A stretch of DNA of 64,000 nucleotides from Trema orientale (lineage: Eukaryota; Streptophyta; Magnoliopsida; Rosales; Cannabaceae): the NCBI GenBank assembly GCA_002914845.1, contig JXTC01000154.1, positions 127,804 through 191,803 of the forward strand, given 5' to 3'. Position numbers and translations under genes: made by a program. The notes beneath the pieces were generated by a model. That model ran no database searches, was not told where the DNA came from, and saw only the letters and a list, made by a program, of their open reading frames with translations. Below, in pieces: positions 11,401 through 23,700 of this stretch; the stretch's first letter is position 1, and the number at the start of each line of letters is the position of its first letter.

Positions 11401-12663
11401 AATCCTTCAGTTTCTTTTCTTTTTACTGTTTCCTTTCGTGTTCAGTCTTCATATTAATTTATACTATTCCAGTATTCCGTAACAGTTGGCCCTTTGATAA
11501 ATTGTGTGTGCTCAGGTGAGGAAGACAAAAATATTGAATTAAAACTGAGAAATTTCGGGATTCCAAAGCAAAACAATGATGTATATATTGTGGCCAATTC
11601 CTGTACAAGTAGGGATTATGCAAACAATATAGTTGGAGTGTGTTTTGTGGGTCAAGACATCACTAGGGAGAAAGTTACCAGGGATAAATTCATCCGCTTA
11701 CAAGGGGATTACAAGGCTATCATACAGAGTCTTAATCCGTTGATTCCACCAATATTTGCATCAGATGAGAATGCATGCTGCTCTGAATGGAATGCAGCAA
11801 TGGAAAAGCTGACTGGTTGGACAAGAGATGAAGTTATCGGTAAAATGCTTCCTGGGGAAATATTTGGAGGTTTCTGTAGGCTAAAAGGTCAAGATTCATT
11901 GACTAAGTTTATGATTACATTGTACAGAGGAATCAGTGGCCAGGATGTTGAAAAGTTCCCTTTGGAGTTTTTTGACAGAAAAGGGAAGTTCGTTGAGGTT
12001 TTATTAACAGCAAACAAGAGGACTGATGCAGTCGGCAGTATACTTGGCTGTTTCTGCTTCTTGCAGATTGTTGTACCTGACCTGCAGCAAGCCTTAGAAG
12101 TATACAGGAAAGACGATAGAGAAGGTTTTTCGAAGCTTAAAGAGTTAGCTTACATACGACAAGAAATGAAGAATCCGTTGAATGGTATTCGATTCACCCA
12201 CAAGCTCCTGGAAAATACAGCTATTTCAGAAAATCAGAAGCAATTTCTTGATGCTAGTGATGCATGTGAAAGACAAATCATGATGATTATTGAAGATGAC
12301 TTAGGAAGCATAGAAGAAGGGTAAGTTTTCTTTAGAAACTCAGCCAAGATGAGAAAATAATGAAGTTTAAAGAAACAAAATCTTCTCCATGATGTGTCCC
12401 TGATTCGTTGGTCAACTTTTTCATCTCTCGATTTCCTTGGCTCTTGTACTTAACCATAGGCAACAAATAGAATGAAGAGAACAGCAAAATCTCCCAACTT
12501 AATAAATTTAATACATAAGTTCGTGTTCATTTGATCATACATATAACATGTAAAGAAATGTTGGGGAGGTCCCATTTTAAAGCCCTTTTTCCCCTATTTT
12601 TGTCTGTAACTGCATGCAATTCTCATCTGCAGCCTTCAGCGGGTGGTACACACAGGCGCGCGT

Positions 12664-12702
<39 letters not shown>

Positions 12703-14120
12703 TACATGTTTTCCTTGTCCTTGGTCTCTTTATCTTATTCATTACACTACCTAACATCTTGCCCTGGTTGTAGCAGTACTTTGGAGCTTAAAATGGAAGA
12801 GTTTCGCTTGGGAAATGTTTTAGATGCCATTGTTAGTCAAGTAATGATACTGCTGAGGGAAAAGAATTTGCAGCTTTTTCATGAGATTCCTGAAGAAATC
12901 AAATCGTTATATCTGTATGGCGATCATATTAGGCTACAGTTAGTCTTGTCAGATTTCCTCCTCAATATTGTGCGTTACGCACCTGCATCAGATGGTTGGG
13001 TTGAAATAAAAATTTCCCCTGGTCTGAAGTTAATACAGGACGGCAGTGAATTTATCCGCTTACAGTTCAGGTGCCTTTGCTAAATTAAGTTCTTTTTTTT
13101 GTTGTCATTTTGGGCTGTGTGGCTTGATTCATGCCATCATTGCACGGTCTGAGTGGTGACCAAACCTTGTGGCTCTATTTTTCTCTTTTGGAATGACCTT
13201 CAATTCAAATTGAAGGAGACCTACCAAAAAGGGCTAAGAATACCATACCACATTTGATTTATGGAGAAAAACCATTTAAAATTAAATCAGTCTCTTTTAA
13301 TACCATTCTGTTTTCTTGAATTTTTGGCGCCTCTTTAGGTAAATTGCTTAGTAGTCTGGTGTGAGATTGATGTTTCATCAGCAGTGCATATCCATTTGTT
13401 AAAAATGATTCACTTCCATTCTTTACGAATCCTTTTTCTTTTTTTTTCCCCTTAGTCCTTACTTTCAATTTCTTCACACAGGGGTTGTGTATTATCATTG
13501 TATACATAAACTTAAAGCACGGACGGTTCTTTCTATAATTTGACACAATATGATATTAGCTATTATTTCTTTTTCCTTATTTTGCTTTCCGCTAACCCCA
13601 CTTTGCCCATAATTAGAAGAAAACAAATCTTTCGAGAATTGCGCAAAAGTTTTTTCTGCTTGTCGCCACTGGACTAGTTTCTTCCCCCATCTTCATTCAT
13701 ATAAAAATTGAAATATGTCATATCTTCAACAAACCCAGTTGGATATTGTTCTGTACTTCTGTATAGGCAAATATGCCTTAATTTTTATTATGATTTTTCC
13801 GAACACAGCACAATAATAACAGCCCGACACTAAGACGAGACTGTTTTTTGTTCTTCTTTGGGTGTAGAATGAGTCATCCGGGTGAAGGACTTCCTACTGC
13901 TCTTATCCAGGATATGCTCGAGGCAGGAAAGCAATGGACTTCACAGGAAGGCCTCGGGTTAAACCTTTCTCGGAAACTTCTCAGTAGGATGAACGGACAG
14001 GTCAAGTATATTAGAGAGCAGAGTAGGTGTTACTTCCTCATTGATATTGAATTCAAAACGAGGAAAGAAAGGCAAAGGGGAGGAGCAGGAGCAGGGGCAG
14101 ATTCAAGCAGGATGACTTAG
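8370..14120 (+). CDS. PHYE: Phytochrome E, red/far-red photoreceptor
   Basis: Four exons: 8370-10428, 11516-12320, 12777-13070, 13868-14120 (3411 nt, 1136 aa; phases agree). The product is a bilin-binding photoreceptor that switches between red- and far-red-absorbing forms and moves between cytosol and nucleus. The short Ser-rich N-terminus with SSSSAASNM, and the block [21 protein letters not shown], match the PHYE class rather than PHYB. Domain order: N-terminal PAS, GAF with the chromophore cysteine in PHGCH (Cys337), PHY with [13 protein letters not shown], two PAS repeats (..[14 protein letters not shown].. and ..[19 protein letters not shown]..), then a histidine-kinase-related domain ([11 protein letters not shown]) and an ATPase-like tail ([11 protein letters not shown]). 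The usual histidine of active kinases is not visible, as is normal in plant phytochromes. Exon structure (three introns) is typical. The frame looks intact. Confidence 0.93.
10600..10705. repeat. Two-copy tandem duplication of about 53 bp
   Basis: GTCAGCTCCTTGAAGCATTATTACAATAAA and the following GACTAG.TTTGGTCAATTTG occur twice in succession, with only one-base differences. It lies in PHYE intron 1 and looks recent. Confidence 0.9.
10721..10901. mobile_element. Tourist-like MITE in PHYE intron 1
   Basis: Left end GGGCATGTTTACTAATC and right end GATTAGTAAACGTGGTC are inverted repeats, and TAA flanks both sides (10718-10720 and 10902-10904). The TAA duplication fits the PIF/Harbinger group. 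The interior is non-coding and itself partly palindromic (GGGAAAGGCATTCCC, CATGTGT..ACACATG). Confidence 0.75.
12321..12776 (+). other. PHYE intron 2 with (CA)n repeat and tandem acceptor
   Basis: Donor GG|GTAAG. The 3' end reads TTGTAGCAG, so AG occurs at 12772-12773 and again at 12775-12776. Both keep the reading frame and differ by one codon (Ser). The distal site gives [12 protein letters not shown], which matches the length of other phytochromes. A (CA)n microsatellite is at 12665-12696. Confidence 0.8.
12665..12696. repeat. (CA)n microsatellite
   Basis: About sixteen uninterrupted CA units in PHYE intron 2, next to a GGCGCGCGTG run. It is a likely length-polymorphic marker. Confidence 0.95.
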
Positions 14121-14876
14121 AACTTTTCAGGACCACTGAAGGTATCTCTGTAGTCTGTCTGTGATGATTATGAATGTATTAGTTTAACTGATGCTTCTAT
14201 CTTGTGTTTGAAATATCCAATCATCCCGGCAATACCAGTTTCATAGCTCCAATATGGTTTTACCAAACAAGGTTTATAGGCACTTGTACTTGCAGGTCTT
14301 ACTCACTATGGCTTCATGTTGCAATACGAACAGTTATATCACTGTATGTAAACAACATTTACAAAATTCTGTATCAAAATGTATATCCCGTTATTCAAGT
14401 ATAAGGTACATGGTATATGTAGTAGTCTTTTGTGGTTGGACATTGTGTATATTGTTACCTACCATTCTGTCTCAGTGAAAGAATTGGATGTTCAATGCCT
14501 ATAAAATGCAAGCTCCCTCAGATTTCAGAGTTACAAAAACTTGTTTCTATGTGGTTTAGCCATGCAAAGACACGGCTTTTGTACTTCTCTTTCACATAGG
14601 ATATTGGGCTCGAATTTCTTGATATCAACTGCTCAGGACAGAGGAAAATTTTGGCAAAAGGGAAAGGCATTATGCACCCTCCCTAACCTACCAGTTCACA
14701 AGGTTTTCCATCCCAGGATATAGTTCATATTCATGCATTTAGTCCACATAATTGATCATTTTGACACCAAAGCTTTAGACACCTCCTAGTCGACTCCAGC
14801 TAGGGTAGGGGTGTTACACATTATTCACATCAAGACAACAAAATTATGTTTATCTGAAATAAGAGAGGGATAACAA
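14121..14876. other. PHYE 3' flank
   Basis: Likely 3'UTR followed by intergenic DNA. The 60- to 74-codon ORFs here have no recognisable motif. No clear single AATAAA signal could be assigned. Confidence 0.4.
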
Positions 14877-16670
14877 AGCCAACTTGGGAAATTGGGTCAA
14901 ATGCCCTTTTTGATAGTTGAATTTAGGCACTACACCCCTCTTCATACTTTTTAGCTAAAACCACCCATTTTAAATAAAAGTCTTGTACAATGACATATAT
15001 GTCCCTGTTTAAAATTAAAATAAAAAGGAAAAAAAAGAAAAAAAAATACATAACTCTTTCTTCTTCATTGCGATCTGCCTTCCATCTCTCATTCTAACTC
15101 TCATTTCCACCTACCCATGCCTCAATAGAACTGGTTATTCTCACCCCACGCTCTATGGAACTCGTCAAAAGCACGCCAGTCGCAATCCATCGAACCCACC
15201 CAATCAACACTCATGATTATTTTTTGTAGATTAAAAGTTGTTTTCTAGTAGAACTTGAAACTATAGTGAAAACAGAAAGTTTTTGGTCATTTTTTGAGCT
15301 TGAAAAGCTGTAAACTGGAAAATGGGTTGTAAAACGATGAGATCCGTTACGGAGAAGAAACCCAGATCGGGATAGACAGGGGAATTAGGTTTTCTAGACA
15401 GCTTGTCTAGAACTCGACAAATTGTACATTATCGAGTACAAGCTGTTTTCTAGTAGGACTTGAAACTATAGTGAAAAATAAAAAGCTTTTGGTCATTTTT
15501 TGAGCTTAAAAAGCTGTGAACTATAAAATGGGTTGTAAAATGGAGAGATCCGCTTCGGAGAAGAAACCCAGATCAGGATAGACAGGGGTGTCTAGTTTTC
15601 TAGAGAGCTTGTCTAGAACTCGACAAATTGTACATTATTGAGTACGCTTGACAGTATTGTCGAGTCTTATCTCAACAATGGTACATCTAGGCTCTCAACA
15701 CTATATTGATAATGCTAGACACAACTGTCAATCCATAGGCCAATTATAGTCGTTCAGTCTCTAGACATTATCTCAAATATCCTAGATACATTGTCTATCA
15801 TTGTCTATGATAGACAAACTGTTTAGCATGGCCGAGCATTTTTTGCTTAGATTGACCACGCTAGACATCATGTCTAACTTAGTGCAGCACTATATGATAA
15901 GTTTATAATTAATTGAGTAATTTTTCTTTTCTGAATAATGTCTTGATATGGTTAGTGTATGCATATTGGTTGTTAAATAGTTTTGGAGGGAAGTTATAAA
16001 AACAAAGGAAACTATTTCAAATTTTTTTAAAAATTAGATTCACAAGGTGTCTAGTGCGGTTGAGATTTTCCAAGACATTTCTAGACATACTGTCTACTAT
16101 TGTCGTTCCCTCTCTATTTAGCTCGACCACGCTGGACAAAGTGTCTAGCTTAGTCTAGCACCATGTGGTAAGGTCAAATTATGCATATTAGTTGTTAAAT
16201 AATTTTGGTGGGAAGTCATAAAAACGGAGAAATTTTTGGAAAGTTAGATTGACAATCTAGCGTTGTTAAGATTTTCTTATACTGCACTAGACTAGACACA
16301 TTGTCTAGTAAGGTCAATCCTTGTATGTTTTGCTCGACTATGCTAGACACAGTGTCTAACTTAGTCTAGCTATTAGACATGAGTTGTCTACCGTCCTAGA
16401 TAAGTTGTCTATCTAGTAGACACTATTGTCTAGCTTCTCAGACCAGTTATCTATATTGTACACACTATTATCTAGCTTCCGAAACAAGTTATTTATCCAG
16501 TAGACATGATTGTCTAGCTTTTCAGACAAGTTGCTTATTTGATAAATACTATTGTTTAGCTTCCCACATAAGTTGTCTATCCTATAAAAACTGTTGTCTA
16601 TCTTGCAGACACTATTATCTAGCTTTCCAAATAAGTTGTCTATTTGCTAGACGCTAAATATGATGAGCTA

Positions 16671-18540
16671 AAATTTGACATAAACTAAATTAAATTCAGT
16701 ATAATTACAAAATTAGTGAGTTTTGTAAACTTAGACACTACTTTGTTCAGTATTATTGGAAACTTAGTCATTACTATAATGAAAATATATTATCATTATT
16801 ATTGGAAACTTAGTCACAACTTTGTTATTTCTAATTACAAACTCAATAACTAAGTGTAATGAATAATAAGTACATTAAAGTACAAACTTAGTGAGTTTTG
16901 AATTATCGCTACCACAATGAAAATATGTCACTATTACTATTGGAAACTTAGTCACAACTTTCTTCTTTCTAAACAAGGAGTCTAGCTATTAGACACAAGT
17001 TGTTTAGCTTTCCGGACAAGTTGTCAACTTGTAGATACTATTGTCTAGCTTTCCAAATAAGTTGTCTATCGACTAGACACTAACTACAACGAAATAAAAT
17101 TTGGCATAAACCAAATTAAATATAATATAATTACAAAATTAGTGACTTTTATAAACTTACTCACTACTTTGTTCATTACTATTAGAAATTTAGTCACTAT
17201 ATAATAAAAATATATCATCATTACTATTGGAACTTAGTCACAACTTTGTTCTTATAATTATAAAGTCAATAACTAGGTGTAATGCATAATAAGTACATTA
17301 TATTAAATTACAAAATTAGTGAATTTTGAATTATCATCGCTACTATAATGAAAATATGTCACCATTACTATTGAAAACTTAGTAACAACTTTGTTCTTCG
17401 AAATTAAAAACTCAATAACTATGTGTAATGAGTAATAAGTATATTAAATTATAAAATCAGTCAGTTTTGAATTATCATCAGTATTAAAATGAGAATATGT
17501 TACCATTACTATTAGAAACTTAAAAAAAATTTCGAGCTTTCCAAACAAGGAGTCTAGCTATTAGACAAGAGTTGTCTATATCTCTCCAGACATGTTGTCT
17601 ATCTGATAGACACTTTTGTCTAGCATTCTAGATAAGTTGTCTGTCGGTTAGACATCATTGTCTCATTTTCCAGACACATTGTTTAGCTACTAGATAATAT
17701 TGTTGAGCTTTCCAGACAAGTTATCTATCGACTATATACTAACTATAATGAAATCAAATTTGACATAAACCAAATCAAATAAAATATAATTACAAAATTA
17801 GTAAGTTTTGTAAACTTACTCATTACTTTGTTCATTTCTATTAGAAACTTAGTCACAACTTTATTCTTTATAATTACAAACTCAATAACTAGGTGTAATA
17901 TATAATAAGTATATTATATTAAATTATAAAATTAGTGAGTTTTAAATTATCATCGCTACTATAATGAAAATATGTCACTATTATTATTGAAAATTGAGTC
18001 CCAACTTTATTCTTCCAAATTACAAACTCAATAACTATGTGTAATGAGTAATAAGTATATTTAATTATAAAACAAGTGAGTTTTGAATTATCATCACGAC
18101 TATAATGAGAATATGTCACCATTACAGTTGGAAACTTTTTTTTGGGGGGGCTGGGGATTACGACTAGAAACTTAGTCACAACTTTGTTCTTTCCAAACAA
18201 GGAGTCTAGCTATTAGACACAAGTTGTCTAGCTCTTCATACATATTGTCTATCTGATAGACACTTTTGTCTAGCTTTCCAAACAAGCTGTCTATCGGGTA
18301 GACATTATTGTCTAGCTTTCCATACACGCTGTCTAGCTTTCCATACACGCTGTCTATCTGTGAAACATTGTTGTCGAGCTTTCCAAACAAACTGTCTATC
18401 CGATAGACACTTTTGTCTAGCTTTCCAGACAAGCTGTCTATTTGCTAGACAATATTGTAGATCTTTCCAGACAAAGCTGTCTATCAACTAGATACTAACT
18501 ATAATGACATAAAATTTGACATAAACCAAATTAAACACAA
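16671..18540. repeat. Higher-order tandem repeat, three large copies
   Basis: A block beginning AAATTTGACATAAACCAAATTAAA recurs near 16671, 17097, 17753 and 18511. Each copy then carries TTAGTGAGTTTTGTAAACTTA, ATTGGAAACTTAGTCACAACTTTGTTC, AACTCAATAACTA.GTGTAAT and finally a set of TGTCTAG units starting AACAAGGAGTCTAGCTATTAGACA. Spacing grows (about 430, 660 and 760 bp), which suggests successive duplication with changes in the number of small units. Confidence 0.7.
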
Positions 18541-18732
18541 TTTCAAATAAACCATAGTAAATCATAATTATAAAGACAAGAAAGACAATAATAATACTTA
18601 GGACACACTAAGACCATTTGTTGAGTACATCATAGACTTTTTATATGAAGTTTTGTTGTGTCCATAAATTTCACAATTTAAGTATTGTCTTTTCTTTTTT
18701 GGTGGAGCCTCGTATATCATCATTATCTTCTC

Positions 18733-19074
18733 TTAGATTTCCTCTATCATCAACCCCCAAACGAATGTTTTGTTACAAGCTGCATTTCTTGACTTTCTTA
18801 TTAATGTCACACATAATGGGATATTGTCTTTCTTTTGCCAATAAATGAAAGATATCATATCTCTGTCTTTTTTTACAGCTATTGGAACAATATCTATGTC
18901 AAAGACATTCTTGTCTATATCTGTACTTTCATATATCTCATCTATTAGCTGGTTGAAAGTTATGTTCGGTTCAACCACAATGTATCTTGATCGTTCTCTT
19001 TCCATTCCAATTTCAAGAACCTTCGTTCTTTTCCCAATGCTATTATATAATATTATTATGAGTGTTAATGACAT
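18733..19074 (-). pseudogene. MuDR-type transposase N-terminal fragment
   Basis: Reading from ATG 19074-19072, the frame gives MSLTLIIILYN, then a VVEPNITFNQLIDEIYESTD block, DIDKNVFDIDI, VKKDRDMISFIYWQKK and PLCVTLIRKS. This order (short basic opening, NITFNQLI.EIY, KNDRDV-like, PLCVT.I) resembles the N-terminal region of plant Mutator-like transposases. The frame stops after about 113 codons and no MULE transposase DDE region or zinc knuckle follows. Its location inside the inverted-repeat element supports the call. Confidence 0.5.
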
Positions 19075-20155
19075 ATCTGAATAACAAATAAAGTACAAAA
19101 GAAAGGAAGACATATATATTAGCAAACATAAAATACTAATTCAGTTGGGTTTCTTATGTGTTAGTAGCTAAACCTATGTTTCTAATAGCCAGACATATGT
19201 TTCTAATGGATAAACATGTATTTCGAGTGGCTAGACATGTTTCTTTAGTTTCTCGACAGTAGTGTCGACCTTTCTATACACAATTTCTAGTCATTCAATT
19301 CTACTGTCGAGAATGATAGATAATGTGTCTAGCATAGTCAAGAAGTGTCTAGCACTGGACGACAATCATTAGTCTTTGACTTGACAGTCTAAAACTTTCT
19401 AAGTAACGTCGAGAGCCTAGATATACAATTATTAAGACAAAACTCGACAATACTGTCAAGCATAGTCGATAATATACAATTCGTCGAGTCCTACACAAGC
19501 TGTCTAAAAACTAGATAGTTATGTCTATTCTGATCTGGGTTTTGTCGAGTTCAAGACAAGCTGTCTAGAAACTAGATCCTGTCTATCCTGATCTGATTTT
19601 CATTTTCGCATCAGATGTCGTTGTTTTACAATCTATTTTCCAGTTTATAACTTTTCATACTTAAAAAATGACCAAAAACTTTCTATTTTCCACTAAAGTT
19701 TTAAGTTCTACTGAAAACTTCTAATCTACTAATAAAACTTATATTGACAAAGAAAGATTTTTTAGAAATGTAATTTCTACTTTTTCATCAGAAGCTTGAA
19801 CCTTGAAATGGGAAAACAATCAAAGAGGAAAGTGTAATGACAAGGAGAACCACGTTCTTGACTGTTAATTGACAAAAAATTCGCTTCTTTTCGCCGTTGT
19901 TCCCATGTTTTCGGCTGAAATTGGGTGACAATAGTGAGGAAGAAATGGTAAAAGAAGAAGGGGATGAGAAAGGAGGAAAAAAATACCGTCCCTAATAATC
20001 TAGTGCCAGTTGTTAACATACTATAAAAGGTATATTAGTCTTCACAAGTAATATTTCACTTAAAAAGTGTAACTACACAAAAATTATGAACGTGGGTGTA
20101 CTTCCTTAAAACTATTTTCTACAAAAGGTATTTTGCAAAGGAGCCCAGCAAACTT

Positions 20156-20735
20156 CCGAGAAAACAAAATTAAAATTGGACAGCAGAATCCATAATCTGC
20201 CAATTTTGTTTCATAAATATATGTACGCGTAGATTTCAATTTTCAAGGTCTCAATACATAAGAACGACAGAAAAGGAAGCATATTTCTCTCCCCATATAC
20301 AATTTTATCCCATGTTAAATCACCGAACTCTCAAAAACCCCAACGCTCGAAACACATCTATCCACATATCAAATATGAACATTCAGTCTGCAAATTAGAC
20401 TAAACAGTACACAAAAACAAAAACGAGTCCAAAACAAAGAAAGGGAGATATGCATATCCAAAGCATCTGACAATCAGGAGAATCCAATTTCGGTCATAGG
20501 CTTCTATGATCTATCATCCTCCTCCCTGTGTATCAGACCACTGAGCCACATATCAAAAAGTAGAAGCTCTTTCTGCCAGAGCTCTCCAGCAAATGTCACC
20601 CAAAACAAAAAACCCTATAATACAAAGGGCACCGCCCAACCTTTTCATTTTTGTTCGTTATCATCATTGTCCCTAACTTTATACACTTGAGTTTATGTTC
20701 AATGGTTAAAACCCACAGCCGGCAATCAAATTGGG
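20156..20735. other. Intergenic DNA and 3'UTR of the MEI2-like gene
   Basis: The segment lies between the Mutator-like element and the MEI2-like stop codon. On the minus strand it is the likely 3'UTR. No other ORF or repeat was recognised. Confidence 0.45.
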
Positions 20736-23700
20736 TCAAAGGCCATTCTCGTCAAGTACTGTTAAACTCTTTTCTGGTATGTCATGAAAATTATGCTCTG
20801 TGGCTGTGGGGCTACCCGGGGAATCACCCGAGCGCAACTCATTTGAGTGACAGATCTGAATGTTCAAACTGTTTGAAGGAAGGTGTTCCTGAATGATCTA
20901 CATAGAATAGAACAATAACATATCAAAAGGTCTTCACCCATCCTGACTAATACACATGGCACAAACACGCACTTCAGATAACTCGAGAGCTAACAACAAA
21001 GATAACTAAAAACTACCAGTTCTCAAAAACTTAAATTTTCCCTTCAAAGGGAAAAAAAATAATTAATAAAAAGACCTTTCAATTTTCCATCATTGAGAAT
21101 AAAGAACAAGTATCAGAATAACGAAGTCTAACCACATTGGCTTCGTAAAAAAGTTAATAGTATTACCTCATCACCACCCTCTGAGTCTTCTGAATAAAAG
21201 AGAATCGGGCGGCAGCGTTTGTCTTCATTCATCAAGCTTGAATTCTGAAAGTGGGTCACAAGTGCCACCTTCCCTTGGATTCGAGCATATGCCAAAGAAG
21301 CAACTTTCTCACTGTTAAATTTCTCCCACTTCTTACCATTAAAGGCCTGCACAAATTTAGGAATGTTGAGTGGATTTGAATATTTACTTCAAGCACTGAC
21401 TAAAATCTCTCACTTTCTTGATCTGCTAAAGTTGTTATGATTTTAATTTCCCCTCTTTTCTTTTCCTTTTTTTTAGCTGTGAGATGATGTTGCTAAGTTA
21501 AAACCATGTCTTACAGGTATTAAAGAACCTAAATGACCAATCACAGAATTTCTAACAAGCATAAGCTTAACACCTCATAGAAAGGAATGATGTGCGAAGG
21601 AGACAGCATATTGATAAATGCATAACCCACGTTGCATTTATTCTGCAGCCACAGAGGAATATCAATCAGTTATAATTTACTAAAGAATGAGTTATGGAAG
21701 GCGAAACAAAGGAAAAAATAAATAAAATGATACAAGGAGAATGGTGAAAACTTCTCTTTGAAGCATCTAGAAATTACCTTAAAATCAATTGGAAGATACA
21801 GAAAATCATAGGTACCCCTGTGATTTTCATCTATGGCAGCAAGTAACATTTTGGACGTGTACCTAAAAGACAACAATATATCAACCATTTTATCTATAAA
21901 AAAAGTACAGATACAAGATACAGCTACTAACTGACAGATGAAAGATAGGGTTAAGATGTCATCCTTACTTATTTGGGATATTTTTTATCATTAAAGTCGT
22001 CCGAATATCTTCCCCGCTGATAATTTTATCCAAATCAAGCTGAAATTGTTTCTTGCTGTCACCAAGGTTTCCATTGTTCTCACCCCGTCTGATACGCCCA
22101 CGCTCAGCCAAACCATCAATGTTTGAAGATTGTGGTCCAGGGTATGCGCCATTACCTAAAAACATGGGGTTAAGCCTTGGGGAGGACATCGTCTTAAAGT
22201 TTGAAGAACTATTTTCAGACATGTTTCCTGGTAATGTAATGCCAGCAACATTGAGAGCAGCATGAGGACCCATATTTGCCAACAACTTCCCATCATTGGG
22301 GCCTAAACCCATGCTTCCATATGCAAAAGGACCCAGAAATGAAGTTTCTGGCGACTCGGGGAAGTAACCAAAGTACCTCTCTAAAGGAACACCAGAGGGA
22401 GCAGATCCAACATGATGGTGATGGTGGGATGAACCAAGAAAAGAACCTTGGCGAGCTGAGAGTGGAAAGAGATGGCCCTTGCCAGTGGTGGATGTAAATT
22501 GATTCCCTACAGCTGTTCTTGGCCAAGCTGAATTGGCGTGCTCTGTATATGGATTTGGACTTCCCCAAAGGAACTGTGGCCCTGATAAAGTTTCTACCCT
22601 AGATCCATTTGATGTTGAGGGGCCAAAGGAGGGTGCACTACCATGGAAGTCGCTCATCTTCAGCTCAGGAAATGAATGTGATAGTGGAAATGATGATCCA
22701 TGCGCGGAGTTTGCATTGTTAAACATATGCTCCACATGACTGCTCCTTCCATGGTCCTTGCCAATTGGCGAAACCTTCACAGTATTTGACACTTGCGGAT
22801 GCAAAATTGCTGCTAATCCAGGCAAATGACTGCTGGTTGTCGGGCTCAAGGATTTAAAATTAGGAGATTTACTAATACTATTCATGGGACTCTGCTCAAT
22901 AGGGCTGTTAAACTGCATCCAGTTACCTGCCATGATTGTATTATTAATCTCAGTTTGCAAAATGGACTGTTATAAACAACTCAAAACCATACATTCATAA
23001 GGTGGTATGCTCACAAGTCATAAATGTACCTCCAAGAGCATTACCTGGTGGAGAGTTCGTTATTGGTGAACCCACAGGGTGTCGGAAGTTCCGAGATTCA
23101 TCTTGCTCAAGATCTTGATTCAGTTGCAGCATCAAGCTAACAAGTAGAGTAAAAATTGACGATTTCAATAGGCATAATCAGGTAGTAACAAAGCAATAAT
23201 AAACCGAAAAGATGAATTCCAGATATCAAAACATTAGCAATTGAACATCCATTTAGGGGGACTAAATAGCTAATAAATGATACAGATATACACACTTTCG
23301 ACGAGCTCCACCAGGCCGACTGGGTTCAAGCTTTATGCGTTTACCAGCTATGTCACTCCTATTTAAGGACTTGAGTGCTGCTTCTGCAGCTCTAACATCA
23401 TAGAATTCAATGAACTTATGATGCCTCTTGTGTGGTGTTTCCCTTATCTGTTTTATCCAACAAATACCAGACAGGTTAATCAGTCAGTACAAAATAAACA
23501 AAAAAGAGGCAGAAAATAATTCAGAAAGATATAAAACATCACCTCTTTGACCTCGCCATAAGCCCCAAAAATTTGACGGAGATCTTCATTTGAAACTGAT
23601 GGATCCAAATTAAACACTACCAGTGTTCCTTGGTTAATATCCTTGTCTGAGGGATTGTCCTAGATCAAAAGAAAGCAGAAACAAAATCACAAAGTTGACA

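Larger units (their letters stand above)
10429..11515 (+). other. PHYE intron 1
   Basis: Donor is CAAG|GTAACT and acceptor TGCTCAG|GTGAGG, giving a QGEED junction. The intron holds a direct tandem duplication and a small MITE, both listed separately. No other feature was seen. Confidence 0.85.
15400..19600. repeat. Dispersed palindromic TGTCTAG/TAGACA array
   Basis: Tens of copies of a degenerate unit of about 43 bp, of the form CTTTCCAGACAAG.TGTCTAT.(N)GATAGACA.TTTTGTCTAG. It is densest at 16370-16660, 16980-17090, 17560-17730 and 18190-18490. The units carry inverted TGTCTAT/ATAGACA pairs, so single units can fold. They sit wholly between the terminal inverted repeats of the Mutator-like element. 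Short ORFs made of GKLD/QIDSL-like peptide repeats here are by-products of the array. Confidence 0.8.
14886..20146 (-). mobile_element. Mutator-like element with long terminal inverted repeats
   Basis: A 5261-bp element between near-identical 9-bp direct repeats AGCCAACTT (14877-14885) and AGCAAACTT (20147-20155). Outer ends begin GGG and remain alignable as inverted repeats: left CACTACACCCCTCTTCATACTTTTTAG against the complement of right AAAAATTATGAACGTGGGTGTACTTC. A second inner pair is clearer: left 15225-15430 (TTTTTGGTCATTTTTTGAGC, AACTGGAAAATGGGTTGTAAAAC) against right 19540-19745 in reverse. The left arm carries an extra tandem copy (about 15440-15645). The interior is mostly short TGTCTAG/TAGACA repeats plus a fragment resembling the N-terminus of MuDR-type transposase. 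No transposase catalytic region remains, so it is non-autonomous. Confidence 0.75.

Noticed and set aside
18172..18487. Repetitive ORFs with GKLD/QIDSL peptide repeats
   Set aside because: They are by-products of the TGTCTAG palindromic array, with no start context or conservation.
15400..19600. CRISPR-like array of short repeats
   Set aside because: Units are degenerate and palindromic without constant-length unique spacers, inside a plant transposon; CRISPR is not expected in a plant nucleus.
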